From positions 1-64,000 of the forward strand of contig CAJXQR010000003.1 in NCBI GenBank assembly GCA_913058345.1: a stretch of 64,000 nt of DNA, written 5' to 3'. Made by a program: the position numbers and the translations under genes. Each line of letters begins with the position of its first letter. Within the stretch, counting starts at the first letter, position 1. Source of the DNA: an uncultured Gammaproteobacteria bacterium (GTDB taxonomy: Bacteria; Pseudomonadota; Gammaproteobacteria; Pseudomonadales; Porticoccaceae). Positions 1-9,521 of this stretch are shown piece by piece. The notes under the pieces were generated by a model that ran no database searches, was not told where the DNA came from, and was given only the letters and a program-made list of their open reading frames with translations.

Positions 1-56
1 TTACAGCTCACCTTCTTATATTTTGAATGTGTCGCGGTTAGTTTATGAATTCGGCT

Positions 57-141
57 CTCATAATAAGTGCAGGCACGGCGACATCCACTACATTGCGCCT
101 TCGGCTCCTTTACGCGGGCGCGCATGTTGCAAGTGTTAGGC
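57..141 (+). other. putative attC-like recombination site (left of cassette)
   Basis: The stretch ends in GTGTTAGGC (133-141), which matches the 3' core (GTTRRRY) of an integron attC site. About 75 bases upstream lies CATAATAAGTGC, close to the 5' core of many chromosomal attC sites (RYYYAAC followed by AAG). Between them sits an imperfect GC-rich inverted region around a TTCG turn (CGCC-TTCG-GC...GCGGGCGCGC). The 3' core lies six bases before the ATG of the next gene, as is usual in cassettes. The 5' core is imperfect (AAT instead of AAC), so this is a probable but not certain attC. No integrase is in the window. Confidence 0.5.
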
Positions 142-147
142 TTAAAA

Positions 148-657
148 ATGAATGATTCAGATCCATACCACCTTCTCGGAAATTTTGTTGTTAAATTTCA
201 AGATTTAGAAGATTGTGTGAGTGAAATAATCTCTTTGCTAGTTCAAGCAAAAGATAATGAAATGACTTTTATATTAATGAACGAGCTTGATAACTCTACA
301 AGACTTAGAACTGCTGACGTTCTTTTTCAAAGGTTTACATCTGTGAGAACTGGAATATTGGAAGATGAAAATACCAATTTCCATAAACTGATAACTCAAC
401 TTCAAAAATTGGGGACTAGAAGAAACGAAATTGTTCATTCTAAATATTACAATTGGACAAATGTTGCTGGTGAGATTGGGCTACTTCGTCAAAATTCAAA
501 ACTACGTGGCGGGAAAGGAAAGCGAGAAGACATTGAAGAAGAGCTGCTTCCGAAAGATCTTTGGAGTGACTTGGGAAATCTCATTAATGCATACAACCAA
601 TTAGAATCGTTTCGCCGAAAAATTATAGATTGGGTATGTCCAATTGAACCAGCCTAA
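148..657 (+). CDS. cassette-borne hypothetical protein with HEPN-like R-x4-H motif
   Basis: A 169-residue mostly helical, soluble protein; I do not recognise a named family. The ATG at 148 is chosen over an upstream ATG at 67 because it follows directly on the attC-like core and the upstream segment reads as attC sequence. Residues 91-97 read RRNEIVH, an R-x4-H arrangement after a helical stretch, as in HEPN-domain proteins (often RNases of toxin-antitoxin or defence systems, or non-catalytic helper proteins). The gene is clearly AT-richer than queA or tgt nearby, consistent with transfer. The stop codon lies inside GCCTAACAAG, an attC 5' core, a common trait of cassettes. No partner antitoxin is seen beside it. 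HEPN assignment is inference from one motif; the gene itself is well supported by length, frame and context. Confidence 0.7.
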   Translation: MNDSDPYHLLGNFVVKFQDLEDCVSEIISLLVQAKDNEMTFILMNELDNSTRLRTADVLFQRFTSVRTGILEDENTNFHKLITQLQKLGTRRNEIVHSKYYNWTNVAGEIGLLRQNSKLRGGKGKREDIEEELLPKDLWSDLGNLINAYNQLESFRRKIIDWVCPIEPA

Positions 658-672
658 CAAGCGACTGTGGCG
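652..672 (+). other. attC-like 5' half-site overlapping the stop codon
   Basis: GCCTAACAAGCG at 652-663 matches the 5' core of an attC site, and the TAA stop of the preceding gene is inside it. No matching GTTAGGC 3' core is found in the following 150 bases, so this site looks truncated or decayed, which would leave the cassette immobile on this side. Confidence 0.45.
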
Positions 673-1089
673 TCAACCCCCACTCTTCAAGCAATAACCT
701 GAAACTAACATCGAACCACTATGGACACTATGGCACGAAACCCTAAGCTTTCAGGCAAACTCAAAAACCTTAGTGCGAAATAGACTTTAATCCACAAGCA
801 CGGAAGACTCGTCCCCTCTTTGGGATTTAGCCTCAGGTAGCAAAGGATCGAAGTGCAAACCGTCTACAAATGAAATTATTGTGAGTGAAAGAAATTGTCG
901 CCACAGAAAAACCAGCGTAACTCATTGATTCTATTGGTGCCCTGGGCCGCAATCGAACCGGCACGGTCGCGAAGCTGCAAGTTTTAAATAATTAGCTCGT
1001 TGGTGTTGGATGTCTACATAGCGCCTACATGACGAAGTGTAGAAAGGCAGGGCTTTAGTTCTTTGTTGTCTAACGCGTTGATTTTCTTA
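658..1089. other. gene-free stretch between cassette and tRNA-Leu
   Basis: No open frame of note on either strand. It holds the attC half-site at its left end and a tRNA-like fragment at about 935-995. The rest (about 673-934) shows nothing I can identify. Confidence 0.6.
935..995 (-). pseudogene. tRNA-Leu 3'-end remnant
   Basis: Read on the minus strand the segment ends CCAGGGCACCA, preceded by a T-arm with the conserved GGTTCGATT and stems pairing at four of five positions, and further 5' by a stretch resembling a long variable arm (GCTTCGCGACC) and an anticodon-loop-like TTTAAAA. This is what the 3' half of a tRNA-Leu(UAA) looks like. No collinear D-arm or 5' acceptor strand (GCCCTGG would be needed) is present, so it cannot be a working tRNA. 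Such 3' ends are typically left by integration and loss of mobile DNA at tRNA genes. Confidence 0.45.
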
Positions 1090-1176
1090 TGGTACCGGAG
1101 GCCGGACTTGAACCGGCACGCTATTGCTAGCAACGGATTTTGAATCCGTCGTGTCTACCAATTCCACCACTCCGGC
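1090..1176 (-). tRNA. tRNA-Leu (anticodon CAA)
   Basis: The minus strand gives an 87-base tRNA. The acceptor 5' strand GCCGGAG pairs with CTCCGGT, followed by discriminator A and an encoded CCA. The D-arm reads GGTAGACA, the anticodon loop TTCAAAA with anticodon CAA, a long variable arm (TTGCTAGCAATAGCG) marks a class II tRNA, and the T-loop is GGTTCAAGTCC. It is transcribed away from queA and has its own promoter upstream at 1253-1280. Confidence 0.95.
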
Positions 1177-1252
1177 ACAGAGGGATAGCTTAACAAGCTT
1201 GGTAGCTTTTCGAGTGACCGAAAAGGTCTGCGCTCAGAAACGCAGGCCGGGG

Positions 1253-1280
1253 ATTATAGCAGTGACTTGGCCGGGGTCAA
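1253..1280 (-). promoter_or_regulatory. sigma70-type promoter of tRNA-Leu
   Basis: On the minus strand TTGACC (1280-1275) and a perfect TATAAT (1258-1253) are 16 bases apart, about 75 bases before the mature tRNA 5' end. A GC-rich stretch (CCCCGGCC) follows the -10, which could act as a discriminator as in stringently controlled stable-RNA promoters. Confidence 0.75.
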
Positions 1281-1442
1281 CCGAAACTCGCTGCTTAATG
1301 CTCGTTGATCGCGTTGGCTATAGATGAACAGTAAGTGGCTAACGGGCTGATATAGGCCTCGTATTGCGTTGGCGTAGGCCTGCGTTTTCCGTTAGGCTTG
1401 CGCGTTTTTAATATCGCCCTAGGAGCATGCCCCTAAAAGCCT

Positions 1443-3634
<2,192 letters not shown>

Positions 3635-3688
3635 TTTTTCTTTGAGCTAATTTTGCTCTGAGATGGTGGGCTCACTAGCGAATTGCCC

Positions 3689-3694
3689 TATAAT
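3689..3694 (+). promoter_or_regulatory. candidate -10 element upstream of secD
   Basis: A perfect TATAAT lies 36 bases before the secD ATG in the short tgt-secD gap. No good -35 hexamer is found at 16-18 bases upstream, so the promoter, if real, is weak or activator-dependent. It would allow secDF to be expressed apart from queA-tgt. Confidence 0.4.
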
Positions 3695-3730
3695 GCTCGA
3701 CCTTTACCGGGATAAAAGAAGCGACAATTA

Positions 3731-5584
3731 ATGAACCGTTACCCGCTCTGGAAGTATTTACTGATTTTACTGGTGGTCATTGCAGGCTTTATTTACGCAC
3801 TGCCCAACCGCTACGCTCCCGACCCTGCTATTCAGCTGTCCGGGCAGAGTGGTGCCATGGTTATGGACGAAAACCTCATGCAGCAGGCCACCGCTGCATT
3901 GGACGAGGCAGACATCGCCTATTTTGGCGAACAGCTTAATGGCAAAAGTGTGCTCATTCGCCTGCGCGATGCCGAACAGCAGTTGCCTGCGAAAAGTGTC
4001 ATACAGAAAGCACTCGGTCTCGACTATGTGGTGGCTTTGAATCTGGCCTCGAATACGCCGGGGTGGTTGGCTGACCTTGGTGGTAGTCCGATGAAACTGG
4101 GCCTGGATCTCAGCGGTGGTGTGCACTTTCTGTTGCAGGTCGACACAGCGTCTGTAATCACTACTCATCTCGATACCCGTTTGAACGAATTGAAAAGTGC
4201 CTTGCGAGAAGCGCGAGTACGCTACAAATCAGCCAGCCTTGAAGATCAAGTATTGATTTTGACGTTTACTAAAGAAGAGTGGCAAGACGAGGCGACCTCA
4301 TTAATCCGTAAAGAGTTCCGGGATTTGCTGCCGACTGAAAGTCGTGATGGCAAGCTCTTTGTTATCAACGCAACGTTGTCGACGGCGGCCTTAAAAGAAA
4401 AAGAACAGTACGCCGTTTCACAAAATATCACCACGCTACGAAAGCGCGTGAATGAGCTCGGTGTGTCGGAACCCATTGTGCAGCGCCAGGGGCGAGATCG
4501 TATCGTCGTCGAATTGCCGGGAGTACAAGATACCGCAGAAGCGAAACGTATTATCGGTAAAACAGCCAACCTGGAGTTTCGTCTCGAAGCGAAGCCGGGA
4601 CAAGTGGCCGGACGCGAAGAATTCGTTTTTCGCAGTGAATCGGACCAGGGCCGCATGGCCTGGTTAGAAAAAAAGGTGATTATCAGCGGTGACAGTGTCA
4701 CCAATGCCAATGCGGGTTACGATGAAAATGGCAGGCCTCAGGTCGATATCACTCTCGATGCCAGCGGTGGCCGAGCTATGCACTACGCGACGCGTGAGAA
4801 TGTTAAACGCGGGCTGGGGGTGTTGTTTATTGAATCGAAAGCGCGGCTTGAAACGCAGCGCAATGAGGCGGGCGAAGAGGTATCCGTTGCCGTGCCCTAT
4901 GTTGAAAAAAGCATTATTAGCCTCGCAACCATTCAAAGTGCTCTGGGTGTTCAGTTTCGTGTGACGGGCCTCGATAGTCCTGCTGAAGCTTCTGAACTGG
5001 CACTTTTACTGCGCGCCGGCGCTCTGGCGGCACCCATGTATTTTGTTGAAGAGCGCACAATTGGGCCTTCATTGGGTGCGGAAAATATTTCCGTCGGTGT
5101 TAAATCTGTGCAGTTTGGTTTGGCGGCAGTCGCGTTGTTTATGCTGGTTTATTACCGTGCCTTTGGTGTTTTTGCCAACCTGGCCCTGGGCTTGAACTTG
5201 GTGCTGTTGATCGCGGCCATGTCCCTGTTGGGAGCGACTCTAACGCTGCCAGGTATTGCCGGTATCGTGCTGACAGTCGGTATGGCGGTCGATGCCAACG
5301 TGCTGATCTTCTCACGTATTCGTGAAGAATTGAAAAATGGTGCGACGGCCCAAGGGGCCATTCACTCCGGCTACGATCGCGCCTTTGTGTCGATTATCGA
5401 TGCCAACATTACCACCTTAATTGTTGCGGTTATTCTCTATGCCGTTGGCTCTGGTCCGGTTCAAGGTTTTGCAGTGACCTTGTCGCTGGGTATTTTAACC
5501 TCAATGTTTACCGCAATTATGGGTACGCGAGCAATGGCCAACCTGGTTTATGGTGGCCGCAATGTTGAGAAGCTTTGGATTTAG
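3731..5584 (+). CDS. secD: protein translocase subunit SecD
   Basis: SecD works with SecF as a proton-driven RND-fold pair that helps pull preproteins through SecYEG to the periplasm. The 617 residues match gammaproteobacterial SecD (about 615). One membrane segment is seen at residues 7-25, a large periplasmic region follows with the family signature MKLGLDLSGGVHFLL, the P1 hinge region with RVNELGVSEPIVQRQG, and five membrane helices from about residue 455 to the end, including GIVLTVGMAVDANVLIFSRIREEL, which carries the conserved Asp of the proton path. secF starts 30 bases downstream, so they form an operon. yajC is not between tgt and secD. Confidence 0.97.
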   Translation: MNRYPLWKYLLILLVVIAGFIYALPNRYAPDPAIQLSGQSGAMVMDENLMQQATAALDEADIAYFGEQLNGKSVLIRLRDAEQQLPAKSVIQKALGLDYVVALNLASNTPGWLADLGGSPMKLGLDLSGGVHFLLQVDTASVITTHLDTRLNELKSALREARVRYKSASLEDQVLILTFTKEEWQDEATSLIRKEFRDLLPTESRDGKLFVINATLSTAALKEKEQYAVSQNITTLRKRVNELGVSEPIVQRQGRDRIVVELPGVQDTAEAKRIIGKTANLEFRLEAKPGQVAGREEFVFRSESDQGRMAWLEKKVIISGDSVTNANAGYDENGRPQVDITLDASGGRAMHYATRENVKRGLGVLFIESKARLETQRNEAGEEVSVAVPYVEKSIISLATIQSALGVQFRVTGLDSPAEASELALLLRAGALAAPMYFVEERTIGPSLGAENISVGVKSVQFGLAAVALFMLVYYRAFGVFANLALGLNLVLLIAAMSLLGATLTLPGIAGIVLTVGMAVDANVLIFSRIREELKNGATAQGAIHSGYDRAFVSIIDANITTLIVAVILYAVGSGPVQGFAVTLSLGILTSMFTAIMGTRAMANLVYGGRNVEKLWI

Positions 5585-5614
5585 CCTCTTCGTGAAGGCA
5601 ACTGGAACGCAATT

Positions 5615-6532
5615 ATGAGCGAACAACGTATTTACAATTTTATGGGATACCGCCGGTTGGCAGCGATAGGCTCGGTAGTGCTCTTGCTGGTGGCGATAGG
5701 TTCTCTGGCCACCAAAGGTTTAGTCTTCGGGCTGGATTTTACCGGGGGCACGCAAATAGAAGTCGCTTATCCGCAGGCGGTTGAATTAAATGAGCTGCGT
5801 ACATCCTTAGAGCAGGGCGGCTTTAAGAACCCGGTAGTGGTGCACTTTGGTACCGAGAGTGAAATCTTGATTCGGCTGCAGGGCCAGCCCGAGGCAGGCT
5901 TATCCGATCAGGTGATGGCAGTACTAAAAGTGGCGAATCCAGCGGTGGAGTTGCGCCGCATAGAATTCGTCGGCCCGCAAATTGGCGAAGAGTTACGTGA
6001 CGAGGGTGGTTTGGGCATGCTCGCCGCTCTGGCGGTGGTCATGCTCTATGTGGCCATTCGCTTTCAGTACAAGTTTTCCATCGCAGCGGTTTGTGCCCTG
6101 ATTCATGATGTGGTCATTACCCTGGGTTTCTTTTCGCTGTTTAATGTTGAATTTGACCTCACCGTGCTGGCGGCAGTCTTGGCGGTTATTGGTTATTCAC
6201 TGAATGATACTATTGTGGTCTCTGACCGCATTCGTGAAAATTTTCGCCTGCTGCGCGACGTTGATACTACGGGGGTTATTAATGAGTCATTAACCCAAAC
6301 GCTGGGACGTACCATTATTACTTCTCTAACGACCCTTCTGGTGCTCTTTGCCCTGTTCTTTATTGGCGGTGAGTTGATTCATAATTTTTCAATTGCTTTG
6401 ATTGTCGGTGTTGTCGTGGGGACTTATTCTTCCATTTATGTTGCGGCAAATATATTGTTGGCCATGGATATTAGCCGTGAAGATTTGATGCCAACGGAGA
6501 AAGAAGGTGCTGAATTTGATGGTTTACCGTAA
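5615..6532 (+). CDS. secF: protein translocase subunit SecF
   Basis: SecF is the partner of SecD in the SecDF auxiliary translocase. The 305-residue protein has an N-terminal membrane helix, the FGLDFTGGTQIEV signature after it, a short periplasmic domain, and five C-terminal helices with the family stretch AVIGYSLNDTIVVSDRIREN. Length and order are normal. It lies 30 bases after secD and is followed within 30 bases by a strong terminator, so it ends the unit. Confidence 0.97.
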   Translation: MSEQRIYNFMGYRRLAAIGSVVLLLVAIGSLATKGLVFGLDFTGGTQIEVAYPQAVELNELRTSLEQGGFKNPVVVHFGTESEILIRLQGQPEAGLSDQVMAVLKVANPAVELRRIEFVGPQIGEELRDEGGLGMLAALAVVMLYVAIRFQYKFSIAAVCALIHDVVITLGFFSLFNVEFDLTVLAAVLAVIGYSLNDTIVVSDRIRENFRLLRDVDTTGVINESLTQTLGRTIITSLTTLLVLFALFFIGGELIHNFSIALIVGVVVGTYSSIYVAANILLAMDISREDLMPTEKEGAEFDGLP

Positions 6533-6561
6533 AGGCTCATTTCTTCTTTAATTTGGCCAAT

Positions 6562-6592
6562 AAAAAAGCCCGCTGTCACAGCGGGCTTTTTT
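6562..6592 (+). terminator. rho-independent terminator after secF
   Basis: Stem GCCCGCTG (6568-6575) and CAGCGGGC (6579-6586) with a three-base loop, flanked by six A and six T. The symmetric A/T flanks allow termination in both directions; the gene on the other strand ends at 6690. Confidence 0.93.
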
Positions 6593-6689
6593 ATTGTGTG
6601 CACAATGATGTATTCATGGGGCCAGTGTTGGGAAAAGACCTGCCACCTTTCCTAACTGAGCTTCGGCATAAGCAGAGTCCAGATCTTTA

Positions 6690-8738
6690 CTACCAGATCC
6701 TGACTCGCTGTTCAGGGGGCAGGTACATGCCATCTCCTTCGTTGACATCGAAGGCGGAATAGAAAGCATCAATATTCGGTACCACGCCATTCACTCGGAA
6801 TTCTGGTGGAGAATGGGGGTCGGTTTTGATGAGTCGTTCGGTCAGCTCGGGTCGGCGTTTAACACGCCAGGCCTGCGCCCAACCGAGAAAGACACGCTGT
6901 TGCCCGGTAAATTCATCTATCACTGGCGCGGGTTTTCCCTCTAGAGACAGCTCATAAGCCTTAAAGGCGATGCTTAGGCCGCCCAGGTCACCAATGTTCT
7001 CACCGAGTGTTAATTCGCCATTAATGGGGAGGCCGGGGAGGGGCTCGTAAGCGGAATATTGGGTAATTAAGTTGTGGGTGCGTTGCTCAAAATTATGGCG
7101 GTCTTCATCTGTCCACCAGTTTTCCAGATTACCTGACCCCGTGTACTTACTGCCCTGGTCGTCAAAACCGTGGCCAATTTCGTGGCCAATGACTGCACCG
7201 ATACCGCCGTAATTAACCGCGTCGTCTGCCTTAAGATCAAAAAAGGGTGGTTGTAAAATGGCGGCGGGGAAAACGATTTCGTTCATCCCGGGGTTATAGT
7301 AGGCGTTGACCTTTTGTGGAGGCATAAACCATTCGTTACGGTCGACCGGCTTGCCGAGTTTGTCGATCTGCAATTGATGGTTAAATTGGTTCGCGCGACG
7401 AATATTACCGAGCAATTCGTCGGCTTTTATTTCAAGACTGGAAAAATCTTTCCACTGATCGGGGTAGCCAATTTTGGGTGTAAACGTTGCGAGTTTTTCC
7501 AGGGCTTTTTCACGGGTGGTGGGGCTCATCCACTCTAACTGGCTGATCGACTGGCGGTAGGCGGCAATCAGTTGGTCGACCAATTCAACCATGCGAGTCT
7601 TGGCTTCGGGGGGGAAATGCTTGGCGACATAGAGCTGGCCCAGTAGTTCGCCAATGTTAGCATTAATGCTATTAACGGCGCGTTTCCATCGGGGTTGCTG
7701 CTCGGGTTGGCCGCTGAGGGTCCGCTGATAAAAATCAAAACTCAGTTGCTCATAGGCCTCGGGTAAATAGGCGGCGTAGGCGTTGAGCACTTTAAAACGC
7801 AAGTAGTCTTGCCACTGTTTGACGCTGGTGTGAGTGAATATCTTGTTCAGCGCTTGAACGTAAGTGGGTTGGCGAACAATGACCTCGTTTTGTTTGCCAA
7901 TGCCGAGCCCATCGAGGAAATCGGAAAGATGATAATCGGGTAATAATGCCTGTAAGTCGGCATCACTGAGTTTGTTGTAAGTCAGGTCATTATCGCGATT
8001 ATCGACCCGGTTCCAGTGTTGTTCCGCCAGTGCCGTTTCGATAGCGATAATATTATCGACGCTTTGTTCGCTGACCTTGGTGTTGGCGAGAGTCATCAGC
8101 TGGTCAATATAAGCGCGGTATTTATTCAGGATTTCCTGCCCGCGTTCTGTTTCGTCAAAATAGTAATCTCGATCCGGCAAACCGAGACCCGATTGGGTGA
8201 AGTAAACAATGTATTGGGTAGAGTCTTTGGCGTCCTGGTCAACCCAGAAATTTAAGGGTGAATCGATACCCAAGGCGTTACTGCGGCCAAAGTAGCTGGC
8301 GACATCGGCGTGGGTTTCCATGATTTCAATCAGCACCAGCTCGGTTGCCAATGGGGCCAGGTCGAGCTCGGTGATAGCCTCGGTGTCGAGGAAGGCTTTA
8401 TAGTAATTGCCAATACGCTGTTGAGCAGGGTCTTCAGTGGCGCTATTGGCCGCCTCCTCAATAATGACCTGTAATTGATCGAGGCTTTTTTCATGCAGAA
8501 TATTAAAAGAACCCCAGGAGGATTTGTCAGCGGGTATTTCCGTTTCGCGCATCCACTGACCGTTGGCGTAGGCAAAGAAATCATCCTGTGGCCGGACGCT
8601 TGAATCCATGCCCTGTCGTTCGAGACCAGATCGTTTTGTTTCTTTTTCAGGCGTCTTGCTGTCACAGCCACTGAGTAACAGCAGACAGATAAAGCTGCCA
8701 ACCAAGGTGGTTTTTAAGGTGTAAAGCTGTTTATTCAT
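6690..8738 (-). CDS. M13 family zinc metallopeptidase, lipoprotein (PepO/neprilysin-like)
   Basis: A 682-residue protein of the neprilysin/PepO family, which cleave oligopeptides. Residues 1-24 form a signal peptide ending in a lipobox (LLSGC, Cys25), so it should be a lipoprotein anchored in the envelope. After it come the family entry PQDDFFAYANGQW, the substrate-binding NAYYNP near residue 478, the zinc site HEIGH (519-523) with GFDDQG after it, the third zinc ligand in ENIGDLGG, and the C-terminal RVRIW typical of the family. All catalytic residues are present. It stands alone on the minus strand; the next gene upstream is 250 bases away with a hairpin between. Likely role is periplasmic peptide turnover; the substrate cannot be told from sequence. 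Confidence 0.93.
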   Translation of the reverse strand: MNKQLYTLKTTLVGSFICLLLLSGCDSKTPEKETKRSGLERQGMDSSVRPQDDFFAYANGQWMRETEIPADKSSWGSFNILHEKSLDQLQVIIEEAANSATEDPAQQRIGNYYKAFLDTEAITELDLAPLATELVLIEIMETHADVASYFGRSNALGIDSPLNFWVDQDAKDSTQYIVYFTQSGLGLPDRDYYFDETERGQEILNKYRAYIDQLMTLANTKVSEQSVDNIIAIETALAEQHWNRVDNRDNDLTYNKLSDADLQALLPDYHLSDFLDGLGIGKQNEVIVRQPTYVQALNKIFTHTSVKQWQDYLRFKVLNAYAAYLPEAYEQLSFDFYQRTLSGQPEQQPRWKRAVNSINANIGELLGQLYVAKHFPPEAKTRMVELVDQLIAAYRQSISQLEWMSPTTREKALEKLATFTPKIGYPDQWKDFSSLEIKADELLGNIRRANQFNHQLQIDKLGKPVDRNEWFMPPQKVNAYYNPGMNEIVFPAAILQPPFFDLKADDAVNYGGIGAVIGHEIGHGFDDQGSKYTGSGNLENWWTDEDRHNFEQRTHNLITQYSAYEPLPGLPINGELTLGENIGDLGGLSIAFKAYELSLEGKPAPVIDEFTGQQRVFLGWAQAWRVKRRPELTERLIKTDPHSPPEFRVNGVVPNIDAFYSAFDVNEGDGMYLPPEQRVRIW

Positions 8739-8879
8739 TGATAATTCCCTGGGTTCTAACGGAGAGTTCTTCGTCGGCTAATGCTAGACGGTCGCTGGGT
8801 CAAGCGCAGTACTCACCATATTAACACTGTAAACAGGGGGTATGCCGGGGGAATAAAAAGGGGGGAGAAAGAGCTGATT

Positions 8880-8925
8880 CTGCGAAGATAGGCCAGCCCG
8901 CAAGTCGTCTGGCTTATCTTCGCAG
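8880..8925 (-). terminator. 17-bp hairpin between doxX-like gene and M13 peptidase
   Basis: Arms 8880-8896 and 8909-8925 are complementary over 17 positions with one G-U pair, around a 12-base loop. It lies 64 bases after the end of the minus-strand DoxX-like gene. On that strand it is followed by a pyrimidine-rich run but not a clean T tract, so it may be a weak terminator or an mRNA-stabilising hairpin. Confidence 0.5.
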
Positions 8926-8989
8926 CAGGGTGAAGAAAACGCGTATTAAAAAAGCGTTTTTTAAAGAGATTCTTTGTGAGAGCGTTCTG

Positions 8990-9424
8990 TTAAGGGAATT
9001 TGGCAGCTTTTAGGCTGAACTTGCCAGAACCCAGGCCGGTTATGCATAACAGGCCACCGATAATGGCGATATTTTTCATAAACATGCTCTGCTGGATCAT
9101 CATTTGTTGAGCATCTTCGATATTCCAGTAGGGGTGAAAAATCACGGTGACCGGTATCAGAAAGAGAGCCATGGTCAGGGCGGCGAGGCGCGCATGCCAG
9201 CCCAGTAATAGCATCAGGCCACCACCGAGCTCGATAATAATAGTTAGCACCAAAAGCACATCAACCATGGGTAAGCCCTTGCTGGCCATATAAGCCGCAG
9301 TGCCCGAAAAGCCGATAATTTTGTGCACGCCAGCGGGAATAAACAGGGCTGCCAGTAACAGGCGTCCAAGAATAGGGCCAAAACGCTGGGCGATAATATT
9401 TGAGTTGGTTAAAAAGGTGCTCAT
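8990..9424 (-). CDS. DoxX family membrane protein
   Basis: A 144-residue inner-membrane protein with four predicted helices (about residues 15-35, 55-77, 80-100 and 115-135) and the family entry GRLLLAALFIPAGVHKI. DoxX proteins are related to quinol-oxidase subunits and are often linked to redox stress, but most have no defined job. ATG at 9424 has a purine-rich GGAGG just upstream (read on the minus strand), supporting this start. It sits alone between deaD and the peptidase gene. The family call is firm; a precise role cannot be given. Confidence 0.88.
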   Translation of the reverse strand: MSTFLTNSNIIAQRFGPILGRLLLAALFIPAGVHKIIGFSGTAAYMASKGLPMVDVLLVLTIIIELGGGLMLLLGWHARLAALTMALFLIPVTVIFHPYWNIEDAQQMMIQQSMFMKNIAIIGGLLCITGLGSGKFSLKAAKFP

Positions 9425-9521
9425 GGTTTTCCTCCAGTTTTTTTGACGTGTCAGGGGCGCTAATTATCATGCCTGAATCTTCATTGCTCATCAGGCGCAG
9501 TGTTAACGGTTTGCGGGCCTC

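Noticed and set aside
1124-1327. 67-codon open frame on the plus strand over the tRNA-Leu region
   Set aside because: It runs through the antisense of an intact tRNA gene and its promoter; no ribosome site or coding character.
1388-1397. CGTTAGGC upstream of queA resembling an attC core
   Set aside because: No paired 5' core or hairpin nearby; a single heptamer is expected by chance.
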